DNA of 64,000 nt from NCBI GenBank assembly GCA_900314985.1, contig OMXL01000007.1, forward strand, positions 1 through 64,000, in the 5' to 3' direction. The notes under the pieces are model-generated. The model had not been told where the DNA came from, searched no databases, and saw only the letters and a list, made by a program, of their open reading frames with translations. How positions within the stretch are numbered: position 1 is the stretch's first letter; each line of letters begins with the position of its first letter. The stretch comes from an uncultured Prevotellaceae bacterium (lineage in GTDB: Bacteria > Bacteroidota > Bacteroidia > Bacteroidales > Bacteroidaceae). The position numbers and the translations under genes were made by a program. Positions 51,101 to 59,808 of this stretch are shown here, piece by piece.

Positions 51101-51716
51101 TAAGCCGATCATCATCTGTGTGGGTCGCCAGTTGGGTAGTGGTGGCCACGACATCGCTCGTATGCTGGCTATGGACTTCAATGCCAAGTATTATGATCGC
51201 GAACTGCTTAATCTTGCTGCTAAAGAGAGCGGATTTAGTGAGAAATTCTTTGAACAGAACGATGAGAAGAAAGGTTTTCTGCGTAACCTCTTGAATGTGC
51301 AGGCAACACACTTGAGTGGTGCCAGTCTCTATAAGTCGAACTTCTCGCAAGAGAGTCTGTTCCAGTTTCAAAGTGATGCCATTCGCAAAGCAGCAGAAGA
51401 GGGCAGTTGTGTGTTCGTGGGACGCTGTGCTGACTACGTGTTGCGCGATATGCCCAACGTGGTGACGATATTTATCACCGCTTCGATGCGCAGTCGAATT
51501 GATAAGTTGTTGGTACAGCATTCGATGACACCTCGCCAGGCTAAGCACTATATCCTGGATGCTGAGGAGAAACGCGCCTCTTACTATCATTACTATACTG
51601 GTAAGAAGTGGGGAGCTGCTGAGAGTTACGACCTGTGCATAGATTCCAGCATACTGGGATTAGTAGAAACAGAGAAGCTGATAGCTGACTTTATTCGCAA
51701 ACGTTTGGGATTATGA
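51090..51716 (+). CDS. Cytidylate kinase-like P-loop protein
   Basis: The 208-residue protein opens with IIICVGRQLGSGGHDIARML, the P-loop of the cytidylate-kinase-like family common in Firmicutes and Bacteroidota. FVGRCADYVLRDMPNVVTIFI (in two parts, about residues 110-130) fits the kinase core. It is not the canonical Cmk, and the phosphate acceptor is unknown. It overlaps both neighbours (11 bases with the MATE gene, 4 with the phosphodiesterase), so the three genes are one operon. Confidence 0.8.
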   Translation: MENNKPIIICVGRQLGSGGHDIARMLAMDFNAKYYDRELLNLAAKESGFSEKFFEQNDEKKGFLRNLLNVQATHLSGASLYKSNFSQESLFQFQSDAIRKAAEEGSCVFVGRCADYVLRDMPNVVTIFITASMRSRIDKLLVQHSMTPRQAKHYILDAEEKRASYYHYYTGKKWGAAESYDLCIDSSILGLVETEKLIADFIRKRLGL

Positions 51717-52204
51717 AGAAGATTGGCATTATCAGCGACACCCACAGCTATTGGGACGAGAAATACCTGCACTATTTCGAGCCGTGCGATGAGATATGGC
51801 ATGCTGGAGATATCGGTTCGTTGGAGGTAGCTGAGAAGTTAGCGGCATTCCGCCCGTTGCGTGCCGTCTGTGGCAACTGCGATGGCGGCGACCTCCGACT
51901 GATGTATCCGGAGGTGTTGCGCTGGAAGTGTGAAGATGTCGAGGTGCTGATGAAACATATCGGCGGCTATCCAGGCAATTATGACTACTCTGTCCGTGGA
52001 CAGCTGTATGCCAATCCACCCCAGTTGTTTATTGCTGGCCATTCGCATATCCTGAAGGTGAAGTTCGATAAGACACTGAATCTGCTGCATATCAATCCAG
52101 GAGCTGCAGGCCTACAAGGATGGCACAAGGAGAGAACACTCATAAGATTGACCATCGAAGGCAATAAATTCAGTGATTGTGAAGTTATTACATTAGGAAG
52201 ATAA
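51713..52204 (+). CDS. YfcE-type metallophosphoesterase
   Basis: The 163-residue protein carries the calcineurin-like motifs ISDTHSYW (about residue 7), HAGDIGSLEV, GNCDGGDLR and GHSHILKV, which bind two metal ions. It fits the YfcE/MJ0936 phosphodiesterase family; the natural substrate is unknown. The start overlaps the previous stop as ATGA. Confidence 0.85.
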   Translation: MKKIGIISDTHSYWDEKYLHYFEPCDEIWHAGDIGSLEVAEKLAAFRPLRAVCGNCDGGDLRLMYPEVLRWKCEDVEVLMKHIGGYPGNYDYSVRGQLYANPPQLFIAGHSHILKVKFDKTLNLLHINPGAAGLQGWHKERTLIRLTIEGNKFSDCEVITLGR

Positions 52205-52225
52205 ATCAATAAAACCGTATCATAT

Positions 52226-53359
52226 ATGAAGACGATTGTTATTACTGGTGGCGCAGGCTTTATAGGAAGTCATGTGGTGCGCCTTTTTGTGAACAAGTAT
52301 CCAGAGTATCACATCATCAACCTCGACAAGTTGACGTATGCGGGCAACCTTGCTAATCTCAAGGATATTGAGGATAAGCCCAACTATGAGTTTGTGAAGA
52401 TGGATATCTGTGACTTCGATGCCTTCTACAAGCTGATGCAGGAGAAGAAGGTCGATGGCATTATCCACTTAGCTGCAGAGAGTCATGTGGATCGTTCTAT
52501 CAAAGATCCTTTCACCTTTGCTCAGACCAATGTGATGGGTACGCTGTCACTGCTGCAGGCTGCTAAGCTCTATTGGGAGTCGCTGCCTGAGAAGTATGAG
52601 GGCAAGCGCTTCTACCACATCTCTACTGACGAGGTGTATGGTGCCTTGGAGCTGACACATCCAGAGGGCATTGAGCCTCCTTTCACTACTACGGCATCAT
52701 CTGCTGAGCACCATCTGGCCTATGGCGACAAGTTCTTCTTGGAGACCACCAAGTACAATCCTCATTCTCCATACAGTGCTTCTAAAGCATCGTCAGACCA
52801 CTTTGTGCGTGCTTTCCATGATACCTACGGCATGCCTGTCGTTGTGACCAACTGTTCTAACAACTATGGTCCCTACCAGTTCCCTGAGAAGCTGATTCCG
52901 TTGTTCATCAACAATATCCGTCATCGTAAGCCATTGCCTGTCTATGGTAAGGGTGAGAACGTGCGCGACTGGCTGTTTGTAGAAGACCACGCTCGTGCTA
53001 TCGACCTCATCTTCCATAAGGGTAAGATAGCCGACACCTATAACATTGGTGGCTTCAACGAGTGGAAGAATATCGATATTATTAAGGTGGTCATCAAGAC
53101 TGTCGACCGTCTGCTGGGTCGTAAAGAGGGCGAGGACATGGACCTCATTACCTTCGTTACCGACCGTGCTGGTCACGACTTGCGCTATGCTATCGACTCG
53201 TCGAAGTTGCAGCGTGAACTGGGTTGGGAGCCCTCCCTGCAGTTTGAAGAGGGTATCGAGAAGACCGTCCGCTGGTATCTCGACAACCAGGAGTGGTTGG
53301 ACAATGTGACCTCTGGCGACTATCAGAAGTATTACGAAAAGATGTATTCTAACAGATAA
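52226..53359 (+). CDS. rmlB: dTDP-glucose 4,6-dehydratase
   Basis: The 377-residue SDR enzyme makes dTDP-4-keto-6-deoxyglucose. NAD-binding GGAGFIGSH (about residues 8-16), the active-site segment STDEVYGAL and the YSASK motif (about residues 182-186) are intact. It is the first gene of a five-gene operon: its stop overlaps purT by one base. No rmlA, rmlC or rmlD is beside it, which points away from rhamnose and to the amino-sugar branch encoded downstream. Confidence 0.93.
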   Translation: MKTIVITGGAGFIGSHVVRLFVNKYPEYHIINLDKLTYAGNLANLKDIEDKPNYEFVKMDICDFDAFYKLMQEKKVDGIIHLAAESHVDRSIKDPFTFAQTNVMGTLSLLQAAKLYWESLPEKYEGKRFYHISTDEVYGALELTHPEGIEPPFTTTASSAEHHLAYGDKFFLETTKYNPHSPYSASKASSDHFVRAFHDTYGMPVVVTNCSNNYGPYQFPEKLIPLFINNIRHRKPLPVYGKGENVRDWLFVEDHARAIDLIFHKGKIADTYNIGGFNEWKNIDIIKVVIKTVDRLLGRKEGEDMDLITFVTDRAGHDLRYAIDSSKLQRELGWEPSLQFEEGIEKTVRWYLDNQEWLDNVTSGDYQKYYEKMYSNR

Positions 53360-54564
53360 TGAAAAAGATATTGCTTTTAGGCTCAGGAGAATTGGGCAAG
53401 GAGTTCGTAATCGCCGCCATGCGTGCTGGCCAGTATGTCATTGCCTGTGATCGCTACAACCACGCCCCTGCTATGCAGGTGGCTGACGAGCATGAGGTGT
53501 TTAATATGCTCGATGGCGACGCTTTGGAGGCTATTGTCAAGAAGCACCAGCCCGACATCATCGTTCCCGAGATTGAGGCCATCCGTACGGAGCGCTTGTT
53601 TAAGTTTGAGGAGCAGGGCATTCAGGTCGTTCCCTCAGCCCGTGCCGTCAACTTCACTATGAACCGCCGTGCCATTCGTGACCTCGCTGCTAAGGAGCTT
53701 GGCCTGCGTACCGCCAAATACTTCTATGCCAAGACCTTCGAGGAGTTCAAGGCTGCTGCTGATGAGATTGGCTTCCCCTGTGTGGTAAAGCCTCTGATGT
53801 CATCAAGTGGTCACGGCCAGAGCTATGTTCATAACGATGACGAGCTGGAGCAGGCTTTCAAGGAAGCTATGGAAGGTTCGCGTGGTGATGTGAAGGAAGT
53901 GATTATCGAGGAATTCATCGATTTCGATTCTGAGTTTACGTTGCTTACCGTTACTCAGCAGCATGGCTGGCCTACGCTGTTCTGTCCTCCCATTGGCCAT
54001 GTGCAGAAAGCTGGCGACTACCGTGAGTCGTGGCAACCCTATAAGATTTCTGATGAGGCGTTGAAGCAGGCTCAGATGATGGCCGATAAGGTGACGAAGG
54101 CTTTGACAGGTGCTGGCATCTGGGGTGTTGAGTTCTTCCTGACCAAGCAGGGCGAGGTTATCTTCTCTGAACTCTCACCACGTCCACACGATACGGGTAT
54201 GGTAACGCTCGGTCACACCACTAACCTCTCTGAGTTTGAGCTCCACTTCCGTGCTGTTATGGGTCTGCCCATTGCTGGCATCCATCTGGAGCATGCTGGT
54301 GCAAGTGCAGTAATTCTCTCACCAAAAGAGGCTTCTACACCTGTAGACCGCTCATTGCTCGATTATAATTTCGTTGATGCTCTCAAAGAGGACCGTACCC
54401 GCATCCGCATCTTCGGCAAGCCTGAAGCTCACAAAGGCCGTCGTATGGGCGTAGTACTTTGCTATGGTGAGGTTGACGAGGATGTCAATGTACTGCGCGA
54501 CAAGGCCAAGCGACTGGCCAAGACGGTGCTTGGTACAGACCCTTATACAAAGTTCGAACACTAA
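53359..54564 (+). CDS. purT: Formate-dependent phosphoribosylglycinamide formyltransferase
   Basis: The 401-residue ATP-grasp enzyme makes formyl-GAR from GAR, formate and ATP in purine synthesis. The N-terminal nucleotide-fold [18 protein letters not shown], the ATP-grasp motifs [12 protein letters not shown] (about residues 153-164) and the metal-binding [13 protein letters not shown] near residue 275 are all canonical. It sits between rmlB and a sugar ketoisomerase gene with 1-base overlap and a 3-base gap, an unusual place for a purine gene. The residues give no sign that its substrate has changed. Confidence 0.92.
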   Translation: MKKILLLGSGELGKEFVIAAMRAGQYVIACDRYNHAPAMQVADEHEVFNMLDGDALEAIVKKHQPDIIVPEIEAIRTERLFKFEEQGIQVVPSARAVNFTMNRRAIRDLAAKELGLRTAKYFYAKTFEEFKAAADEIGFPCVVKPLMSSSGHGQSYVHNDDELEQAFKEAMEGSRGDVKEVIIEEFIDFDSEFTLLTVTQQHGWPTLFCPPIGHVQKAGDYRESWQPYKISDEALKQAQMMADKVTKALTGAGIWGVEFFLTKQGEVIFSELSPRPHDTGMVTLGHTTNLSEFELHFRAVMGLPIAGIHLEHAGASAVILSPKEASTPVDRSLLDYNFVDALKEDRTRIRIFGKPEAHKGRRMGVVLCYGEVDEDVNVLRDKAKRLAKTVLGTDPYTKFEH

Positions 54565-54567
54565 GCA

Positions 54568-54972
54568 ATGGATAAATTCCAACTCATTGACTTGCCCAAG
54601 ATAGTCGACCCGCGTGGCAATCTGACAGTGGCTGAGCAGATGAAGAACGTGCCGTTCAACATAGCTCGTGTCTACTGGACCTATGATGTGCCTGGCGGTG
54701 AACGCCGTGGTGGTCATGCCCATCGCACTTGTGAGGAGATAGTGATTGCTGTCAGTGGCTCGTTCGATGTGACTGTTGACGATGGTAAGGGCAATAAGGA
54801 AGTGTATCACCTGAACCATCCGTATCAGGGCTTGTATATTGGAACTGGAGTATGGCGCACACTGGAGGATTTCTCCTCTGGTGCCGTCTGTCTGGTGCTG
54901 GCCTCCGAGTTGTTCGACGAGGACGAGTACCTATATGAATATGATGACTTCCTAGAGTTTGTGAGATGTTAA
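54568..54972 (+). CDS. dTDP-4-keto-6-deoxyglucose 3,4-ketoisomerase (FdtA/QdtA-like)
   Basis: The 134-residue cupin begins with the family word LPKIVDPRGNLTVAEQ and has the histidine motif RRGGHAHRTCEEIV (about residues 48-61). FdtA and QdtA enzymes move the keto group from C4 to C3, giving the substrate of the 3-aminotransferase. The axial/equatorial product (Fuc3N versus Qui3N path) cannot be read from the sequence. It follows purT by three bases and overlaps the next gene by seven. Confidence 0.85.
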   Translation: MDKFQLIDLPKIVDPRGNLTVAEQMKNVPFNIARVYWTYDVPGGERRGGHAHRTCEEIVIAVSGSFDVTVDDGKGNKEVYHLNHPYQGLYIGTGVWRTLEDFSSGAVCLVLASELFDEDEYLYEYDDFLEFVRC

Positions 54973-55913
54973 AGATAAGGACTTATCAGTTCTCGAGCCA
55001 GGATTTTGACGAGTGGAACGCGTTTGTGGCCCAGTCGAAAAACGGAACTTTCCTGTTAGACCGTCGCTATATGGACTATCATCAGGAGAGGTTCAGAGAC
55101 TATTCACTGATGTTCTACTCCAAGGATAAACTGGTGGCTGTCATGCCGGCACATCACGATGACGTTACGGTGTATAGTCATGGTGGACTGAGTTATGGTG
55201 GACTCATCATTAGCCCTAAAATCTCTACAGCACAGGTCTGCGAACTGTTCCGCGATCTGAACTATAGTCTCAAGTTAAATCAGTTTAAGCGTGTGGTGTA
55301 TAAGTCTATCCCGTGGATTTATCATCGTTTACCGTCAGAGGAGCCGCTTTTTGCACTCACTAAGGTTTGTGGTGCCAGCATCCTGTCGCGCGATGTAGCA
55401 TCCGTGGTGATGCTCGATCGTCGCTTGCCCCTTTCGCAGCTGCGCCGTCGTGGTGTAAAGAAGGCTGCCAAGGCTGGCGTCCGTGTCGTCGAACAGAATG
55501 ATTTCGCACCTTTCTGGTATGTCTTAGAACGCAATCTTATGATGCGTCATCATACCCAACCAGTGCATAGTCTCAACGAAATCACGCTGTTAAAGTCGCG
55601 ATTCCCTCAGAATATGCGTTTGTTTACTGCTTGTTGTGGCGATGAGATAGTGGGTGGAACCGTGCTCTATATCGATCGTGACGTGGTGAAGACGCAGTAT
55701 ATCTCGGCATCAGAGAGAGGTCGCGAGATAGGCGCCCTCGATGAGCTCTTCTCCTCATTGCTCAACCGTTTTGCCGACGAGGGTTACACCTACTTTGATT
55801 TCGGTACGTCAAACATGCCAGGTAGCGACGACCTCCACGACTCGCTTATCTTCCAGAAGGAAGGCTTTGGTGCTCGCGCCGTCTGCTACGATACCTACGA
55901 ATGGACGCTATGA
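54966..55913 (+). CDS. FemAB/GNAT-like N-acyltransferase
   Basis: The 315-residue protein has the double-GNAT pattern of FemAB-like enzymes: [20 protein letters not shown] near the start and [17 protein letters not shown] near the end. In known Fuc3N/Qui3N pathways the amino group is acylated by a left-handed beta-helix enzyme (FdtC/QdtC); none is seen here, and this protein lies in that place. It may acylate the sugar or another surface amine. Both neighbours overlap its ends (7 and 4 bases). Confidence 0.7.
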   Translation: MLKIRTYQFSSQDFDEWNAFVAQSKNGTFLLDRRYMDYHQERFRDYSLMFYSKDKLVAVMPAHHDDVTVYSHGGLSYGGLIISPKISTAQVCELFRDLNYSLKLNQFKRVVYKSIPWIYHRLPSEEPLFALTKVCGASILSRDVASVVMLDRRLPLSQLRRRGVKKAAKAGVRVVEQNDFAPFWYVLERNLMMRHHTQPVHSLNEITLLKSRFPQNMRLFTACCGDEIVGGTVLYIDRDVVKTQYISASERGREIGALDELFSSLLNRFADEGYTYFDFGTSNMPGSDDLHDSLIFQKEGFGARAVCYDTYEWTL

Positions 55914-56989
55914 AATACTTAGACCTGAAAGCCATCAACAAACCCTACGAGCATGCTGCCGACGAGGTGCTGCAGAGTGGGTGGTACCTCAAAGGCGAGG
56001 CTACCCGTCGCTTCGAACAGCACTATGCCGAGTATATCGGCACACGCCATTGTATAGGTTGTGGCAATGGACTTGATGCACTCACGCTCATCTTCCGTGC
56101 TTATAAGGAAATGGGACTTATGCAGGAGGGTGACGAAGTCATCGTACCTGCCAATACCTATATCGCCAGCATCCTCTCCATTACAGAGAATCGTCTCACT
56201 CCTGTTCTCGTAGAACCTGATATCAATACTCTTCAGATTGACGACCGTCTCATCGAGCAGGCTATCACCCAGCGTACCAGAGCTATTATGATAGTCCATC
56301 TCTATGGCCGTTGTGCTTATACCGATAGGATAGAGAAACTTTGCAACAAATACGGATTGAAACTTATCGAGGATAATGCTCAGGCGCATGGTTGCCTGTA
56401 TGGTGAAAAACGAACAGGTTCGCTTGGTGATGCGGCAGGTCATAGCTTTTATCCTGGTAAAAATCTAGGTGCACTAGGTGATGCTGGTGCAGTGACTACT
56501 AACGACGAAGTTTTGGCGCGTGCGATTTCTTCGTTAGGGAACTATGGCTCTAGTAAGAAATATGTATTCGACTATCAAGGTTATAACTCGCGAATCGACG
56601 AAATTCAAGCAGCAATCCTTGATATAAAGCTAAAATACCTGGACAAAGAAAACGCTCGTCGCAAGGAAATCGCCTCATTATATATTAATAAGGTGAAGAA
56701 TCCAAAGATTCTAATCCCAAATAGTGATGATCGCGACTGTGTGTGGCATATCTTCCCCGTACTATGTGCTAAACGCGATGAATTGCAGAAATACTTATTG
56801 GAGCATGGCGTAGAGACACAGATACACTATCCAATACCTCCTCATAAGCAGAAGTGTTATAGCGAGTGGAGTAAGTTAAGTTTTCCTATCACAGAGCAAA
56901 TTCATGCTCAGGAGTTAAGTATCCCCTGTAATCAGGCAATGACACAAAAAGAGGTCGACACGATTATCGACCTCCTGAATCAATTCTAA
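55910..56989 (+). CDS. DegT/DnrJ/EryC1 sugar 3-aminotransferase (FdtB/QdtB-like)
   Basis: The 359-residue PLP enzyme has the nucleotide-sugar aminotransferase pattern: [32 protein letters not shown]-like IEDNAQAHG (about residue 157), and the PLP lysine in [14 protein letters not shown] (about residue 184). After the FdtA-like ketoisomerase, it would transfer an amine to C3. ATG 55910 overlaps the previous stop as ATGA; an ATG nine bases earlier is less likely. It ends 11 bases from the end of the lutC gene on the other strand. Confidence 0.87.
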   Translation: MKYLDLKAINKPYEHAADEVLQSGWYLKGEATRRFEQHYAEYIGTRHCIGCGNGLDALTLIFRAYKEMGLMQEGDEVIVPANTYIASILSITENRLTPVLVEPDINTLQIDDRLIEQAITQRTRAIMIVHLYGRCAYTDRIEKLCNKYGLKLIEDNAQAHGCLYGEKRTGSLGDAAGHSFYPGKNLGALGDAGAVTTNDEVLARAISSLGNYGSSKKYVFDYQGYNSRIDEIQAAILDIKLKYLDKENARRKEIASLYINKVKNPKILIPNSDDRDCVWHIFPVLCAKRDELQKYLLEHGVETQIHYPIPPHKQKCYSEWSKLSFPITEQIHAQELSIPCNQAMTQKEVDTIIDLLNQF

Positions 56990-57000
56990 TTATTACAGTG

Positions 57001-57594
57001 TTATTCGGGCAGAAGTAGTATCGTTGCACTACGAGCAGCCTGAGCTCCCATGACTAGTACCTGTGCAATATCTGCAGTCTTGGATGGACCGCTGATAAAC
57101 GTGCCATATCCATCGTACTCCTTGTCAAACTCAATACGCTTGTAAGCCTCATGCATATTGTTCACAATCTGACTTTTGGGCAATAGGATTATCAGATTCT
57201 CGGAGATAAAGCACACTGCCTTTTCTTTCATCGTCTGAGGAATCCATATGCAGGCATTCTCTGCCACGCCGAATTTTCCACGAATGATACCAACATCAGT
57301 GCCGTTGAGGTCACGGGCACGACCTACGTCGTCAGGGTTGCGTGTGGCAATGGTAATCTCAGGCAGGTTTGATGCAATCTCCTTGGCATCGGGAAACAGC
57401 TCGCGAATCAGCTCGTTGACGTCACGTCCTGCTTCTACCTCAATGGCATTGCCACCCACACTCTTGGTCATATTCATAAACTGCAACAGCGGGTTGGGGT
57501 AGGTAACGGCCTGGATGTCGCTCAGGTCGGGCATGTCAAACTGTTCACGAATGTTCGACCTGTATTTCTTCAATATATCTTCTTTACTTGCCAT
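57001..57594 (-). CDS. lutC: Lactate utilization protein C (LUD domain)
   Basis: The 197-residue protein fits the LUD family: an N-terminal helical part (SKEDILKKYRSNIREQF), then IRGKFGVAENACIWIPQT and a C-terminal FISGPSKTADI segment. In L-lactate use LutC works with LutA and LutB as an oxidase complex. It is third in the lutABC operon; ATG 57594 follows the lutB stop by five bases. A frame extension into the junction array is unlikely to be used. Confidence 0.88.
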   Translation of the reverse strand: MASKEDILKKYRSNIREQFDMPDLSDIQAVTYPNPLLQFMNMTKSVGGNAIEVEAGRDVNELIRELFPDAKEIASNLPEITIATRNPDDVGRARDLNGTDVGIIRGKFGVAENACIWIPQTMKEKAVCFISENLIILLPKSQIVNNMHEAYKRIEFDKEYDGYGTFISGPSKTADIAQVLVMGAQAARSATILLLPE

Positions 57595-57616
57595 AACGTT
57601 CAATGTTCAATGTCTT
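57595..57616 (-). repeat. Heptad array supplying the lutB stop codon
   Basis: On the minus strand ACATTGA-ACATTGA-ACGTT encodes the last lutB residues I-E-H and its stop TGA (57602-57600), then runs into the lutC ATG. Confidence 0.75.
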
Positions 57617-58970
57617 TGATTAATTCATGGAATGGTTTCTTCGGAAACTCCATCATCTTATGTCCGTCAGCCCATGGGTTGAGGCCGCAGTTCATGATGG
57701 GTGAGGGTATGTAGTTAGCCCAATGGGCCAGTCCTGTGGCGAAGTTGTATAGCCCTGGCGAACCATAGAGCATCGACATACCACGACACATTAGCTTCTT
57801 CTGCGGATTGGCGGTGCCGAAGTCATCCAACTGCTGACGCCACTGATAGATCTGGTCGCCTAAGTTCAGCTTGACGGGACAGACGGTCTGACACGATAGG
57901 CAGAGCGTACATGCTGAGACGTTGCCAGAGTGCTTCTGCGGGTCGCGCAGCATGCCAAGGTTGATGCCGATAGGACCAGGGATGAAGTAGCTGTACGAAT
58001 AGCCGCCCGAGCGACGATAGACAGGGCAGGTATTCATACATGAACCACAGCGGATGCACTTCAGCGACTCCCAATGCTCAGGGTTGGCTATCCAGTCGGA
58101 GCGGCCATTGTCTACCAAGATAATGTGCATTTGGTGAGCCGTAGGACGTGCCTTGCGGAAGTGCGAGGTATAGGTCGTCGTAGGCTGACCAGTACCTGCA
58201 CGGCACAGCATGCGCTGGAAGACTGCCAGACATTCGTAGTTAGGGATCACCTTTTCCAGGCCGATGGCGGCGATATGCAGCTTGGGGCACGAAGTTGACA
58301 TGTCAGCATTGCCCTCGTTGGTGCATACCACGATGTCGCCTGTCTCAGCAATACCGAAGTTGCCACCCGTCATACCGGCATCGGCGGTCAGAAACTCGTT
58401 GCGCAACGACAGGCGTGCCCGATAGGTCAGGAACGTGGGGTCGTGGTTGCCCTTCTCGTTGGAGATGCCCTTCTCCTCGAACAACTCACCGACATCGTCG
58501 TGGTTCAAGTGAATGGCAGGCATCACGATGTGTGAAGGTTTCTGTCCCTTCAGCTGGATGATGCGCTCGCCGAGGTCAGTCTCTACGACTTCGATACCGC
58601 GCTCCTCTAAGTAGGGGTTCATCTCACACTCCTCAGTGAGCATCGACTTCGACTTCACCATTTTCTTGACGTTATGGCTCTTCAGAATGCCATAGACAAT
58701 CTCGTTGAACTCCTGCGCATCCTTGGCCCAGTGCACCTCTACGCCGTTCTTCTCGGCTGCGGTGGCAAACTGGTCGAGGTATTCGTCGAGGTGGGTGATG
58801 GTATGACGTTTGATAGCCGACGCCTTCTCGCGCAGCTGTTCCCACTCGTCAAGGCCATAAGCCATATTGTCGCGTTTGCTACGTACTGCCCAGAATGTGG
58901 CGTCGTGCCAGTGGGCATACGTCTGATTCTTCAGAAACTGTTTGGCGGCTTTACTATGCTGTGTACTCAT
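57600..58970 (-). CDS. lutB: Lactate utilization protein B (iron-sulfur)
   Basis: The 456-residue protein has an N-terminal LUD-like domain (TDAGMTGGNFGIAETGDIV, about residues 195-213) and a ferredoxin-like part with CIRCGSCMNTCP (about residues 304-315) and CTLCLSCQTVCP, which hold two [4Fe-4S] clusters. It passes electrons in the LutABC L-lactate oxidation complex. Length and order match the family. Repeat arrays stand at both ends of the gene. Confidence 0.92.
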   Translation of the reverse strand: MSTQHSKAAKQFLKNQTYAHWHDATFWAVRSKRDNMAYGLDEWEQLREKASAIKRHTITHLDEYLDQFATAAEKNGVEVHWAKDAQEFNEIVYGILKSHNVKKMVKSKSMLTEECEMNPYLEERGIEVVETDLGERIIQLKGQKPSHIVMPAIHLNHDDVGELFEEKGISNEKGNHDPTFLTYRARLSLRNEFLTADAGMTGGNFGIAETGDIVVCTNEGNADMSTSCPKLHIAAIGLEKVIPNYECLAVFQRMLCRAGTGQPTTTYTSHFRKARPTAHQMHIILVDNGRSDWIANPEHWESLKCIRCGSCMNTCPVYRRSGGYSYSYFIPGPIGINLGMLRDPQKHSGNVSACTLCLSCQTVCPVKLNLGDQIYQWRQQLDDFGTANPQKKLMCRGMSMLYGSPGLYNFATGLAHWANYIPSPIMNCGLNPWADGHKMMEFPKKPFHELIKDIEH

Positions 58971-58977
58971 CTTCGTT

Positions 58978-59012
58978 ATTTACAATTTGACCATTTACCA
59001 TTTACTATTTAT
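58978..59012 (-). repeat. Junction array between lutA and lutB
   Basis: On the minus strand ATGGTAA-type seven-base units follow the lutA stop TAA (59011-59009). Every unit carries TAA or TAG. Confidence 0.7.
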
Positions 59013-59740
59013 AAGCCTGCGGCTAAAATCTCAACGATATGCTTGAATTGGATGTTGAGGCCTTGCTTCTTGGCAACACCGGCCATGTGCATCAGACACG
59101 AGCAGTCGGGACCGGTCACGTATTCGGCACCGGTCTGAATATGGCGTTCCACCTTGTCGCGACCCATCTGTGTGGATACGGCGGTCTCCTCCACAGAGAA
59201 CATGCCACCGAAACCACAGCACTCGTCGGGGCGCTCAGGTTCTACCACCTGTATGCCGTCGACTAACTCCAACAGGTCTTTAATCTTATTGAATTTCGCC
59301 ACATGCTGTTCACTGGGCGAAGAGAGTCCTAACTCTCGCACACCATGACAGGAGTTGTGGAGGCTGACCTTGTAGGGGAAGGTGCCTAAGCGACGGTCTA
59401 CCTTTACTACATCATGTAGAAACTCTACCACATCCATACAGCGCTTAGCAGTCTCACAATCGTGATTGAGTAAACGAGGATAGTTGAGGCGAATAAATGC
59501 GGTACACGAGACGCTGGGCGATACGACATAGTCAAAGCCGCTGAATTTGTCATCGAAGTTTTCTGCCAGAGGTATGGCTTGCTTCTCGAATCCTGCATTG
59601 GCCATAGGTTGTCCGCAACAGGTCTGCTTCTCAGGATACGTCACATCCAGTCCCAGATGGCGTAGCAGTTTGTAGGTTGCTACGCCTACTTCTGGATAGA
59701 CGGCATCCACATAGCAAGGGATAAATAGTCCTATCTTCAT
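59009..59740 (-). CDS. lutA: Lactate utilization protein A (CCG-domain Fe-S oxidoreductase)
   Basis: The 243-residue protein has two cysteine-rich CCG domains: the first with KQTCCGQPMANAGF (about residues 38-51), the second with HNSCHGVREL and ERPDECCGFGGMF (about residues 170-182), and a final GPDCSCLMHM. These bind a [4Fe-4S] cluster of heterodisulfide-reductase type. It is the first gene of lutABC on the minus strand, 69 bases below the lactate permease gene. Confidence 0.92.
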   Translation of the reverse strand: MKIGLFIPCYVDAVYPEVGVATYKLLRHLGLDVTYPEKQTCCGQPMANAGFEKQAIPLAENFDDKFSGFDYVVSPSVSCTAFIRLNYPRLLNHDCETAKRCMDVVEFLHDVVKVDRRLGTFPYKVSLHNSCHGVRELGLSSPSEQHVAKFNKIKDLLELVDGIQVVEPERPDECCGFGGMFSVEETAVSTQMGRDKVERHIQTGAEYVTGPDCSCLMHMAGVAKKQGLNIQFKHIVEILAAGL

Positions 59741-59751
59741 AATCTCATTTT

Positions 59752-59808
59752 ACTATTTCACTATTTCACTATTTAATTGTCCAATTGTGAAATTGTCCAA
59801 TTGTCCAA
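59752..59808 (-). repeat. Octad arrays between the lactate permease and lutA
   Basis: On the minus strand eight-base units ATTGGACA/ATTTCACA (four) and ATAGTGAA (three) follow the permease stop TGA (59811-59809) directly. The unit is eight and not seven bases long, but position and stop content are the same. Confidence 0.7.

Noticed and set aside
50030-51187. 385-codon open frame on the minus strand opposite the second MATE gene
   Set aside because: It lies over a gene with clear family features and its product is rich in His and Gln without any motif; it is an antisense shadow.
53359-54564. purT as a changed sugar N-formyltransferase
   Set aside because: All ATP-grasp and GAR-site motifs look standard; the idea rests only on gene position.
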